Source: Myxococcota bacterium (lineage in GTDB: Bacteria > Myxococcota_A > Bradymonadia > UBA7976 > UBA1532). Taken from it: 64,000 bases of DNA. Within the stretch, counting starts at the first letter, position 1; each line of letters begins with the position of its first letter. The stretch is from assembly GCA_023150895.1 (NCBI GenBank), contig JAKLJY010000029.1, positions 1-64,000 of the forward strand. Direction: 5' to 3'. Positions 54,182-61,359 of this stretch are shown here, in pieces. The notes beneath the pieces are model-generated. The model had not been told where the DNA came from. It was given only the letters and a program-made list of their open reading frames with translations, and searched no databases. The position numbers and the translations under genes are program-made.

Positions 54182-54904
54182 TCAGGGGCAGCTGCCGTAC
54201 TCGCTCACACGCAACGGTCGGCCGGACCGGACGTCGAGCTGCAACTGGCACCCGAACCGGCAGCAGTCACGCTCGCTCGACAGGAGAGCGTCGACCTGCC
54301 AGATGTCTCCCGGCTCGCCGTCGGGTCTGCCCGGCACACCAGACGCGCCCACCCGTTCCACGACCCACGGTCGAATCCCGGCGTTCAACCCGAGGGCGTG
54401 CGCGATGCAGGTGGCCGCCTTTGCCGTGACCGAGTCGTCGAACCGGCCCCCGGCGGCCGTCGTGCACGCGGCGATCTGGTCTTCCGAAAGCGCGTCGGCC
54501 GGGAGCGCGCCCTCGACGGCGGCCTCGGCGCTCGCGAGACACGGTCCCTCGGCGGCGGCCGCTTCACACTGCGGGCCGTCGCGGCCGTCGAGCGCCTCGC
54601 AGAGGGTCGGCGCGAATTGGACGCCGAAGCGAGCAGCACGATGGGCCCGACAGGCAAGGAGTGGGGGTGCACGACATCTGGGTGCTGTACCCGGGGTACA
54701 GCCCCAGATGTTGGGGGCCCCACGACGCCGCAAGTCGGGATTCAGCGGGCTGCGGAGCCGGCGGACAATTTCCGCCGACCCTCGCAAGCCGACACGACGC
54801 ACGCGAGAGCCAGCCCCGACCGGCTCGACCCCCATCGTCTCCGATCCGTCGGTCTTCGCTCGTGCACGTCCGATCCGTTTTTCGCGCACAGTGCCCGCGG
54901 CCAC
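54182..54904 (-). CDS. Hypothetical protein, probably shortened or frameshifted N terminus
   Basis: The longest frame is 240 residues from a GTG one base after the M50 gene stop, but the first 85 residues are Arg-rich and look non-coding. From about 54640 down it reads like an exported Cys-containing protein: LCEALDGRDGPQCEAAAAEG, SEDQIAACTTAAGG, GIRPWVVERVGA and a closing RDCCRFGCQLQLDV and SEYGSC. In another minus-strand frame the bases at about 54625-54650 encode LPVGPIVLLASAS, which resembles a signal peptide. A frameshift or an insertion by the palindrome at 54674-54711 may therefore have broken the gene. No family is recognised. Confidence 0.45.
   Translation of the reverse strand: MAAGTVREKRIGRARAKTDGSETMGVEPVGAGSRVRRVGLRGSAEIVRRLRSPLNPDLRRRGAPNIWGCTPGTAPRCRAPPLLACRAHRAARFGVQFAPTLCEALDGRDGPQCEAAAAEGPCLASAEAAVEGALPADALSEDQIAACTTAAGGRFDDSVTAKAATCIAHALGLNAGIRPWVVERVGASGVPGRPDGEPGDIWQVDALLSSERDCCRFGCQLQLDVRSGRPLRVSEYGSCP
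54674..54711. repeat. Long palindrome (imperfect 18-bp inverted repeat)
   Basis: ACATCTGGGTGCTGTACCC is followed within two bases by its near-complement; a single bulged T is the only flaw. Outer arms GTGGGG (54661) and CCCCAC (54718-54723) can extend it. It would form a cruciform or a strong hairpin. Confidence 0.7.
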
Positions 54905-56509
54905 TCAGCCGAAGGCCGCAAACACGTCCCGTCCACCGTACAGACCCGCGGCGAGCAGGGCCAGATAGACGGCGAACCAGGCCCACCGGGCGGCCGGCGA
55001 CGACGGCGGCGCGGCGAAGCGCTGCTCGAGCGCCTGCACCAGCGCGAGCTTGCGGCTGAAGCGCAGCGCGGTGTAACCCGCCCCGTCGACGAGCGCATAG
55101 AGGGCCGCGCGATCCGCCGGGGGGTTCGGAGATTCCCAGTGCGCCGCGACGCGGGCCACCCGGAGGCCGACCGGCAGACCGGCGGCGACGACGATGCCGA
55201 TGACCGTCACGAGTCCGACGCCGAAGAAGAGCCCCGTCCCGATGAAAAGCAGGGCGCTCGCCGCCTTGAAGAGCAACGCCCCCCCGGGCGACGAGGCGAA
55301 AAACACCCGCTCGACCAGGCGCCCGCCGTCGAGCGGGCTGACGGGCAGCAGGTTCGAAAGATTGACTGCGACCAGAATCACCGCGGCCGTGCCGCCGACC
55401 GCCCCGACCGGCGCATGAAACCACCACAGCCCGAGCAGGAGCCCGGGCACGGGCCCGGCGAGCAGCACGATCGCGCGTTCACTTACGGACGCCTCCGGCT
55501 TGGAGCCGGCGGCCGCCGCCCCCAGGAACGGCAGGAAGAAGACCGAGGTGTCGCGATACCCGAAGGCCCGCATGGCGGCGAAGTGCCCGAGTTCGTGCAA
55601 GAGGAGCACGCCGACGACGATGGGCAACACGAGCGCGTCCACCCGGCCCGCGATCGACAGCACGAACAGCGCGAGAGACAGCACGAAAACGAGCAATGCC
55701 CGCCCGGGGCGCCGTCGCCCGGCGGCGAGACACGAGAGTTCGTGGTGCACGACGGCCTGATGCTCGGGCGGCGCGGGCTCGCCGACACGATCGGGCCCGT
55801 AGGCGCCGTGGAACACGCCCCCCGCCCCGCCCGGTCGCAGGAGACCTTGCAGGATGCGGCCGACGAGGCGCGCGGTGCCGAGCAGCGTATGACCGAACAC
55901 ACCGCCCGGACGTGTGCACACCTCGCCCGCCGCGAGGGCGGTCGTCAGCGCCGCCCCGTTCCGGCGGGTCAGGTCGGCGGCCAGCTCAACCGGTTCGAGG
56001 GTTTTCGTCGTCATTCCGGCCGTTTCGAAGACATGCCGCGCGAACCGCCGCCCGAGGCTGAGCTCCGGGAGGCCCACGACGGCCGTCCCCGGGACGTCGC
56101 GGTGCGTCGGCCCCGGACTCTGCGCCAGCGTCAGGCGCAGGCGCCCGTCGGCGCCCCACGTGGCGAAATCGACGCTCAGCGGCCGCGCGCCGGGCACCGT
56201 CGGCGGCAGGTACACGAACGCGTAGGTCCCGCTCTCCGGCTCGTGAAAGACGAGATCGACCGTCTCGTCGTCCGATTGCCGATCCATCGCGACGGACGCC
56301 AGGGCGCCGAAGGGCCGGAACCCGAGCGCGCTGAGCCGCTCGACCGCGGGGGCGGCGAACGTCGACAGCCACGCGGGTACCTCCTCGGGGGGCAGCACGC
56401 GATGGACCGGCCGGCGCACCACCATGCCGCGCACGCGCAACACCAGGCTCACGAACGCGAAGGCGTAGAGCGCGAGCGCGCCCGCGGCGAGCCAGAAAAG
56501 GGCGTCCAC
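54905..56509 (-). CDS. Site-2 protease (M50) family membrane metalloprotease
   Basis: 534 residues. The first 250 form a membrane-anchored soluble region with no recognised family. The M50 core follows: LLLHELGHFAAMRAFG (HExxH) and NLLPVSPLDGGRLVE (the second zinc site, with PLDGG), flanked by hydrophobic segments. It should cleave a membrane-embedded substrate, as in RseP/SpoIVFB-type regulated proteolysis; the substrate is unknown. It ends one base before the GTG of the hypothetical gene and starts 12 bp after the KamA-like gene. Confidence 0.85.
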   Translation of the reverse strand: MDALFWLAAGALALYAFAFVSLVLRVRGMVVRRPVHRVLPPEEVPAWLSTFAAPAVERLSALGFRPFGALASVAMDRQSDDETVDLVFHEPESGTYAFVYLPPTVPGARPLSVDFATWGADGRLRLTLAQSPGPTHRDVPGTAVVGLPELSLGRRFARHVFETAGMTTKTLEPVELAADLTRRNGAALTTALAAGEVCTRPGGVFGHTLLGTARLVGRILQGLLRPGGAGGVFHGAYGPDRVGEPAPPEHQAVVHHELSCLAAGRRRPGRALLVFVLSLALFVLSIAGRVDALVLPIVVGVLLLHELGHFAAMRAFGYRDTSVFFLPFLGAAAAGSKPEASVSERAIVLLAGPVPGLLLGLWWFHAPVGAVGGTAAVILVAVNLSNLLPVSPLDGGRLVERVFFASSPGGALLFKAASALLFIGTGLFFGVGLVTVIGIVVAAGLPVGLRVARVAAHWESPNPPADRAALYALVDGAGYTALRFSRKLALVQALEQRFAAPPSSPAARWAWFAVYLALLAAGLYGGRDVFAAFG

Positions 56510-56521
56510 CGGGCCGCTCGG

Positions 56522-57613
56522 TCAGTCTTCGAGCCGCGTGGCGCCCGCGGGCACCCCGTCGAGCCCGTCCGGGTGAACGGCGGGGTCGACGTAGGTCCAG
56601 CGTCCGCCGAGGGGTCCATGCAGGCTGTAGACGCCGTCTCGCGGGGTCGGGCGCACGAAGTCGCTGTCCACGGGCACCTTGCCACCCCCGCCGGGAATGT
56701 CCAGCACGTAGGTCGGCCAGGCGAGGCCGGTGAGGCGCCCCCGCAGCGCGCGCACGAGGGCCAGCCCGCGGCTGATCGGCACCCGGAAGTGGGCCGTCCC
56801 CACCGTCATGTCCGGGTGGTGCAGGTAGTAGGGCCGCACCTGCCAGCGCAGCAGCCCGGAGAACAGGGCGGCCAGCGTCTCGACGTCGTCGTTCACGCCC
56901 CGCAGCAGCACGGACTGATTGAGCACGGTCAGCCCGGCGTCGACCAACGCGGAGACGGCCGCCCGTGCCGCGGGGCTGAGCTCCCGCGGGTGGTTGTAGT
57001 GCGTGACGACGTAGAGCGGGCGAAAGCCGGAAAGGCGCCCCGCCAACGCCGCCGTTACCCGGCTCGGGCGCGTGACCGGCACGCGTGTGTGCAGCCGCAG
57101 GCGTTCGACGCTCGGGATCGTCCGAAAAGCGCCGAGCACCTCGGCGAGGCGGTCGTCGGAGAGCATCAGCGGATCGCCCCCGGACAGGATGACCTCGCGG
57201 ACCTCGGGGTGTGTCGCCACGTACTCCACGGCCGCCGGCAGGACGCGGTCGAGGCGAACCGGCGCCTCGTTCAATGCGACCTTGCGGAAGCAGTAGCGGC
57301 AGTACATCGGACAGAGAAACGTCGGGAAGAACAGCACGCGGTCGGGGTAGCGGTGCACCAGGTTCGGGGCGACCTCGTGCGCGCGGTCTCCGATGGGGTC
57401 GCGCAGCTCCCCCGGGGCGTCGAGGAGCTCGGCGACGTCGGGCAGCGCCTGTTTCCGGATGGGGTCGTCCGGATCGGCGGGGTCGATGAGTGCCAGGTAC
57501 TCGTCGCCGACGAGCATGCGATACCGCGCCGTGACGGCCTCGAGGTCGGGCACGGCGGTCGGCAGGGCGAGCCCGCGCGCGGCGAGATCCCGGGCCTCGC
57601 GAACCGGGCTCAG
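56522..57613 (-). CDS. KamA/lysine 2,3-aminomutase family radical SAM enzyme
   Basis: About 363 residues. The start is uncertain: the frame shares bases with the upstream stop at a CTG (57611-57613), with a GTG at 57553 and an ATG at 57517 as alternatives. The homologous N-terminal text (SPVREARDLAARGLALP) favours a start near 57613 or inside the previous gene. The radical SAM cluster CPMYCRYCF (CxxxCxxC), the VILSGGDPLML motif and PLP lysine in PGGGGKVP are all present. Family members shift the amino group of lysine or a related amino acid to the beta position. It is a member of a coiled-coil/zinc-ribbon/KamA/M50 cluster. Confidence 0.85.
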   Translation of the reverse strand: MSPVREARDLAARGLALPTAVPDLEAVTARYRMLVGDEYLALIDPADPDDPIRKQALPDVAELLDAPGELRDPIGDRAHEVAPNLVHRYPDRVLFFPTFLCPMYCRYCFRKVALNEAPVRLDRVLPAAVEYVATHPEVREVILSGGDPLMLSDDRLAEVLGAFRTIPSVERLRLHTRVPVTRPSRVTAALAGRLSGFRPLYVVTHYNHPRELSPAARAAVSALVDAGLTVLNQSVLLRGVNDDVETLAALFSGLLRWQVRPYYLHHPDMTVGTAHFRVPISRGLALVRALRGRLTGLAWPTYVLDIPGGGGKVPVDSDFVRPTPRDGVYSLHGPLGGRWTYVDPAVHPDGLDGVPAGATRLED

Positions 57614-57822
57614 GGCGCCTCGTCGAGCAGCGGCGCGTCCGGGTGGTACGGGCAGCGCCAGACACCGGCGCGCGCATCGCGGACGGTGGGGTTGCGACAC
57701 GCGCTGCACCGCGGCGCGGGACCGGTCTGGGTCGCTTTGATCTTGGCGTGACCCGGCCAGGTCACGCCCCAGAGTTCACAGAGGCGCCAGAACCAGTTGG
57801 GCCCCGAGTCGCTTTCGGCCAT
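57610..57822 (-). CDS. Small zinc-ribbon protein
   Basis: 70 residues. C-terminal half CSACRNPTVRDARAGVWRC PYH carries two CxxC/CPYH knuckles that would hold one Zn. The N-terminal half is Trp-rich (GPNWFWRLCELWGVTWPG). No family is recognised. Its stop shares four bases with the KamA-like start region and it begins 24 bp after the coiled-coil gene stop, so it is part of that operon. A DNA- or protein-binding accessory to the aminomutase is possible but only inferred. Confidence 0.65.
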   Translation of the reverse strand: MAESDSGPNWFWRLCELWGVTWPGHAKIKATQTGPAPRCSACRNPTVRDARAGVWRCPYHPDAPLLDEAP

Positions 57823-57846
57823 GTCGAAACGAACTTCCCCGCCGGC

Positions 57847-58431
57847 CTACTTGTCGGCGTTCTTCTGGATGCGGGCGTCGAGCTTCGCCCACTCGCCCTT
57901 CACCTTGTCGGCCTGCTTCTGCAGCTTCTCGAGCTTGGCGAGCATGTCGGCCCGGACCTTGGCGACCTCTTTGGCGACCTTCGACGCCTCGGCCTCCTGA
58001 CCGTTGCCGAAGGCGGCGCGGTACTTGTCGAGCACGGGGCCGCGGGTCTCGATGTACTTCTCGTCGAGGTCCATGAACTGCTGCACGAGCTTGCCGGCCT
58101 CGGTGACGATCTTGTCCCAGGCCTTGGCGTCCGCCGGCGTCAGGTTGTCCGACCGGTTGCCGACCTGCTCCTGGAAGGCGTTGAGCAGCTCGCGGATCTC
58201 CTTGCGGCGGGCCTCGACCTTGCCGTCCTGCGTGGGATCGGGATCGGCGGGGGCGGCCTTTTCGGCCTTGCGGCCGCGCTCCTGGAGGCCGTTCTCTTCA
58301 AGGCCTTCTTCGATCTGCGCGGGCTCCTCGTCGGCGGCCAGCGCGGGGGTCACCCCGACCGGCACGAGCGCAAACAGGAGCACGGGAAGGAACGAACGAA
58401 CGGAACGGGGGGCGATGTGACGGGCATTCAT
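57847..58431 (-). CDS. Exported coiled-coil protein
   Basis: 194 residues. The ATG at 58431 has GGAGG 7 bp upstream. Signal peptide FLPVLLFALVPVGVTPALA with an AxA site. The mature protein is highly charged and helical (VEARRKEIRELLNAFQEQVG, KLEKLQKQADKVKGEWAKLD), without cysteines, and should form coiled coils in the periplasm. No family is recognised; the length and charge recall periplasmic chaperone-like helices. It is the probable first gene of the zinc-ribbon/KamA/M50 operon. Confidence 0.7.
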   Translation of the reverse strand: MNARHIAPRSVRSFLPVLLFALVPVGVTPALAADEEPAQIEEGLEENGLQERGRKAEKAAPADPDPTQDGKVEARRKEIRELLNAFQEQVGNRSDNLTPADAKAWDKIVTEAGKLVQQFMDLDEKYIETRGPVLDKYRAAFGNGQEAEASKVAKEVAKVRADMLAKLEKLQKQADKVKGEWAKLDARIQKNADK

Positions 58432-58675
58432 GTGGGCACCTCCAACGCGGACGTGGATTCTGGACGCTCCCAGGATTCGACGCAACACCGACCGGTCGCA
58501 TTCATCGGCTCCGGCGCGCAGCGACGGCCCCCCTTTGACCGGGCGCACGCCCGCGTCACACTGGATTGACGCCCTGCGTCATTCTCTGGAATCCTGCGCC
58601 CGCCTCACCGCGTCCGTACGAGCGACAAAGGCCGACGAGACGCGCCCTCCCCCCCGTGCACGGAGTACACGCACC

Positions 58676-60460
58676 ATGAGTCTGGGTCTGCAAGATCGCC
58701 GCGATGTGGAGTTCCTGGTCAAAGACGTCCTCGACGCGGGCCGCCTGTTCGGCACGAAGCGCTACCCGGACGCCTCGTGGGAGACCTTCGCCATGGTGCT
58801 CGACAGCGCCTACAAGTTCGCGCACGAGCAGGTGCTGCCCACCATGATCGTCAGCGACCGCGAGGGCGTGAAATACGAGAACGGCGAGGTCATCACGCCG
58901 CCGGTCTTCAAGAAACTCTACAAGGCCTGGCGCGAGGGCGGCTGGATCGCGGTCACGGAGTCCGAGGAGCACGGTGGCAGCGGTCTGCCCCGCGCGCTCT
59001 CGATTCACCCGGTCGCGTCCCTCGTCGGCGCGAACATCGCGTTCTTCACCATGCCGGGCCTCTGCCACGGCGCGGGCGAGATGATCGAGTTCGCCGGCAA
59101 CGCCGCCCAGAAGAAACTCTACGTTCCGAAACTCTACGAGGGCGAGTGGGGCGGCACGATGTGCCTGACCGAGTCGAGCGCCGGCTCGGACGTCGGCGCC
59201 GCCCGCACCACGGCCGTCAAACAGCCCGACGGCACCTGGCACATCACCGGCGAAAAGATCTTCATCACTTGGGGTGAGCAGGACCTCACGAAGAACATCG
59301 TGTACCCCGTCCTCGCCCGCGTCGAAGGCGACCCGGCTGGCACCGGCGGCCTGACGCTCTTCCTCGTGAACAAGTACCACGTCGACGCCCAGGGCAAGCT
59401 CGGCGCCCGCAACGGCGTCAAGTGCACCGGCATCGAGCACAAGCTCGGCATCCACGGCTCGCCGACGTGCACGATCTCGTTCGGCGACGACGCGCCCGCG
59501 GTCGGCGAGATGCTCGGCGAGCAGCGCGCCGGCATGAAGGTCATGTTCAAGATGATGAACACGGCCCGCATCGCCGTCGGCCTGCAGGCCCTCTCCCTGG
59601 CCGAGGCGGCCTACCGCTACGCCCACCAGTACGCCATCGACCGCCTGCAGGGGGCGGCCGTCGACCAGCTGAAGAACGCCGATGCGCCGCGCATCGCCAT
59701 CATCAAGCACCCCGACGTGCGCCGCATGTTGCTCGACATGCGCTCGACGGTCGAGGGGCTGCGGGCGCTGCTCGGTTTCTGCGCGCTCCAGCACGACCTC
59801 AGCATGTCCGAGACGGGCGAGGCCGCGACCAATGCGGACGAGCTCGCGCAGCTCCTCACTCCGCTCTGCAAGGGCTACGCCTCCGAGGTCGGTTTCGACG
59901 CCGTCTCGACGAGCATCACGGTCCTCGGCGGGCACGGCTTCCTGCGCGACCACCCGCTCGAGCAGTACCTGCGGGACACCGTCATCGCGCGGCTGTACGA
60001 GGGCACGACGGGCATCCAGGCCATGGACCTCGTCGGGCGCAAGCTCGGGCGCCGCGGCGGCCTCTCCATGATGGACCTCCTCGGCCGCATGGACACCACC
60101 ATCAACCAGGCCCGCGAGGCCGGCCTCGGCAAGCTGGCCGACCGCGTGGCGGTCATGCGCGCCAAGCTCGGCGAGACGGCGATGGGCCTCGGCGGGGCGG
60201 CCATGAGCGGCGATCTCAACGGCCCCCTGCTCTCGGCCACGCCGTTCATGTTCCTGATGGGTGACGCGGTGCTCTCCTGGCTGCACTTGTGGATGGCCAC
60301 CGTCGCCGCCAAGAGCCCGACGCAGGGCGACTTCGAGAAGAACAAAGTCGTCACCGCCCGTCACTACATCACGCAGGCCGAGGGCCGCGTCCGCGCCCGC
60401 GCCTCGGCGATTGCCGCCGGCGACCGCGCCGCGCTCGAGATGGCGTTCGAGGGCGAATGA
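58676..60460 (+). CDS. Acyl-CoA dehydrogenase (long form, DmdC-like)
   Basis: 594 residues. ATG at 58676 with CGGAG at 58661-58665. ACAD parts appear in order: N-terminal helical domain, MCLTESSAGSDVGAARTTAV (FAD/substrate loop), EKIFITWGEQD, and the C-terminal helices with GGHGFLRDHPLEQYLRD and LYEGTTGIQAMDL, the place of the active-site base region. The extra C-terminal 120 residues are typical of the long ACAD branch that includes 3-methylmercaptopropionyl-CoA dehydrogenase. It oxidises an acyl-CoA to the enoyl form; the chain type is unknown. The 244 bp upstream hold no clear promoter. Its stop overlaps the next start (ATGA). Confidence 0.88.
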   Translation: MSLGLQDRRDVEFLVKDVLDAGRLFGTKRYPDASWETFAMVLDSAYKFAHEQVLPTMIVSDREGVKYENGEVITPPVFKKLYKAWREGGWIAVTESEEHGGSGLPRALSIHPVASLVGANIAFFTMPGLCHGAGEMIEFAGNAAQKKLYVPKLYEGEWGGTMCLTESSAGSDVGAARTTAVKQPDGTWHITGEKIFITWGEQDLTKNIVYPVLARVEGDPAGTGGLTLFLVNKYHVDAQGKLGARNGVKCTGIEHKLGIHGSPTCTISFGDDAPAVGEMLGEQRAGMKVMFKMMNTARIAVGLQALSLAEAAYRYAHQYAIDRLQGAAVDQLKNADAPRIAIIKHPDVRRMLLDMRSTVEGLRALLGFCALQHDLSMSETGEAATNADELAQLLTPLCKGYASEVGFDAVSTSITVLGGHGFLRDHPLEQYLRDTVIARLYEGTTGIQAMDLVGRKLGRRGGLSMMDLLGRMDTTINQAREAGLGKLADRVAVMRAKLGETAMGLGGAAMSGDLNGPLLSATPFMFLMGDAVLSWLHLWMATVAAKSPTQGDFEKNKVVTARHYITQAEGRVRARASAIAAGDRAALEMAFEGE

Positions 60461-61359
60461 GCCCGAGCGGCGCCGCCGTCCGCCGCTGGGCCACGGCGGC
60501 GCTGCTGGCTACCCTGGCCATGCTGGTCGTGGGTGGCATTCTCCGCGGACTGGGCGCCGGCACGGCCGAGACGGCCGGCATGGAGCAGGTGCGCCGCGTG
60601 ACGGCCATCGCCCTCGGCCTGTGCACCCTCGGCCTCGCCACCACGGCCATCTGGCGGCACGCGGCGCAGCGGGCGCTGCTCTGGCCCGCGCTCGGGGCCG
60701 TCGCGACGGTCGCTCTCCAGGGCTACCTCGGCGCCCGGCCCGTCCCGCCGGACGCGCGCCCCTGGATGGTCTCGGCGCATCTTCTGCTCACGCTCGCGCT
60801 CATTGCGCTTCTGCTGGCCGCGCGCGAAGCGGCGGCCGCCATCGCCAACCCGCCGGTCGCCACCCACCCGGCCGACGACCCGGCCCCCGCCCCAATCGAT
60901 GAATACCGCCGCCGGGTCCGCTTCCTCGCCTGGGCGACCCTCGCCGCGACGGCCGTCCAGGTGCTGCTCGGCGCCCACGTCCGCGCCCACGTCGACCTCG
61001 TCGCGCTCGGCGAGCCCGACCTCGCGCGGGGCGACTGGCTCGCGGCCCAAGGCGACCTGCCGGCGGTGCACCGCCACCTCGGCGGGCTGATCGGCATGGC
61101 CACCGCAGGGCTCGCCGTGGTCTCGACGCGCTGCCATCCGCGCGACGCCGTCCTGGGCCGGGCGGCCGCGACGGCGCTCGTCTTGTGCATTGCACAATCG
61201 GCGCTGGGGTTGAACCTGACCTACCGGGCGCTGCCACCGGATGCCCAGGCCCTGCACCTCCCGCTCGCCGGCCTATTCTTCGGCGTGGTCCTCTTCGTGG
61301 CGCTCCGCGCCGGCCGCCCGGTCCCAGTCCCGGTCCCTCCGGAGGCCCCCGGCCCCTGA
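60457..61359 (+). CDS. CtaA/Cox15-like membrane protein missing one haem histidine
   Basis: 300 residues, eight hydrophobic segments. Three of the four conserved CtaA/Cox15 histidine regions are seen: SAHLLLTL, AVHRHLGGLIG and LHLPLAGLFFG. At the first, the usual ExxHR reads EQVRR, so the first haem ligand is an Arg. The extracytoplasmic loops are short. True CtaA hydroxylates haem O to haem A; a protein with a lost ligand may be inactive or may bind only one haem. Starting inside the stop of the acyl-CoA dehydrogenase gene (ATGA) links it to lipid oxidation. The 3' end is antisense to the subtilase gene for 87 bp. Confidence 0.72.
   Translation: MSPSGAAVRRWATAALLATLAMLVVGGILRGLGAGTAETAGMEQVRRVTAIALGLCTLGLATTAIWRHAAQRALLWPALGAVATVALQGYLGARPVPPDARPWMVSAHLLLTLALIALLLAAREAAAAIANPPVATHPADDPAPAPIDEYRRRVRFLAWATLAATAVQVLLGAHVRAHVDLVALGEPDLARGDWLAAQGDLPAVHRHLGGLIGMATAGLAVVSTRCHPRDAVLGRAAATALVLCIAQSALGLNLTYRALPPDAQALHLPLAGLFFGVVLFVALRAGRPVPVPVPPEAPGP

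Noticed and set aside
54101-57751. 1216-codon plus-strand open frame
   Set aside because: Antisense to the M50 and KamA genes, both of which have intact catalytic motifs.
58566-58592. Promoter TTGACG-N15-TGGAAT before the acyl-CoA dehydrogenase gene
   Set aside because: Spacer is too short and the distance to the gene (about 85 bp) is unsupported.
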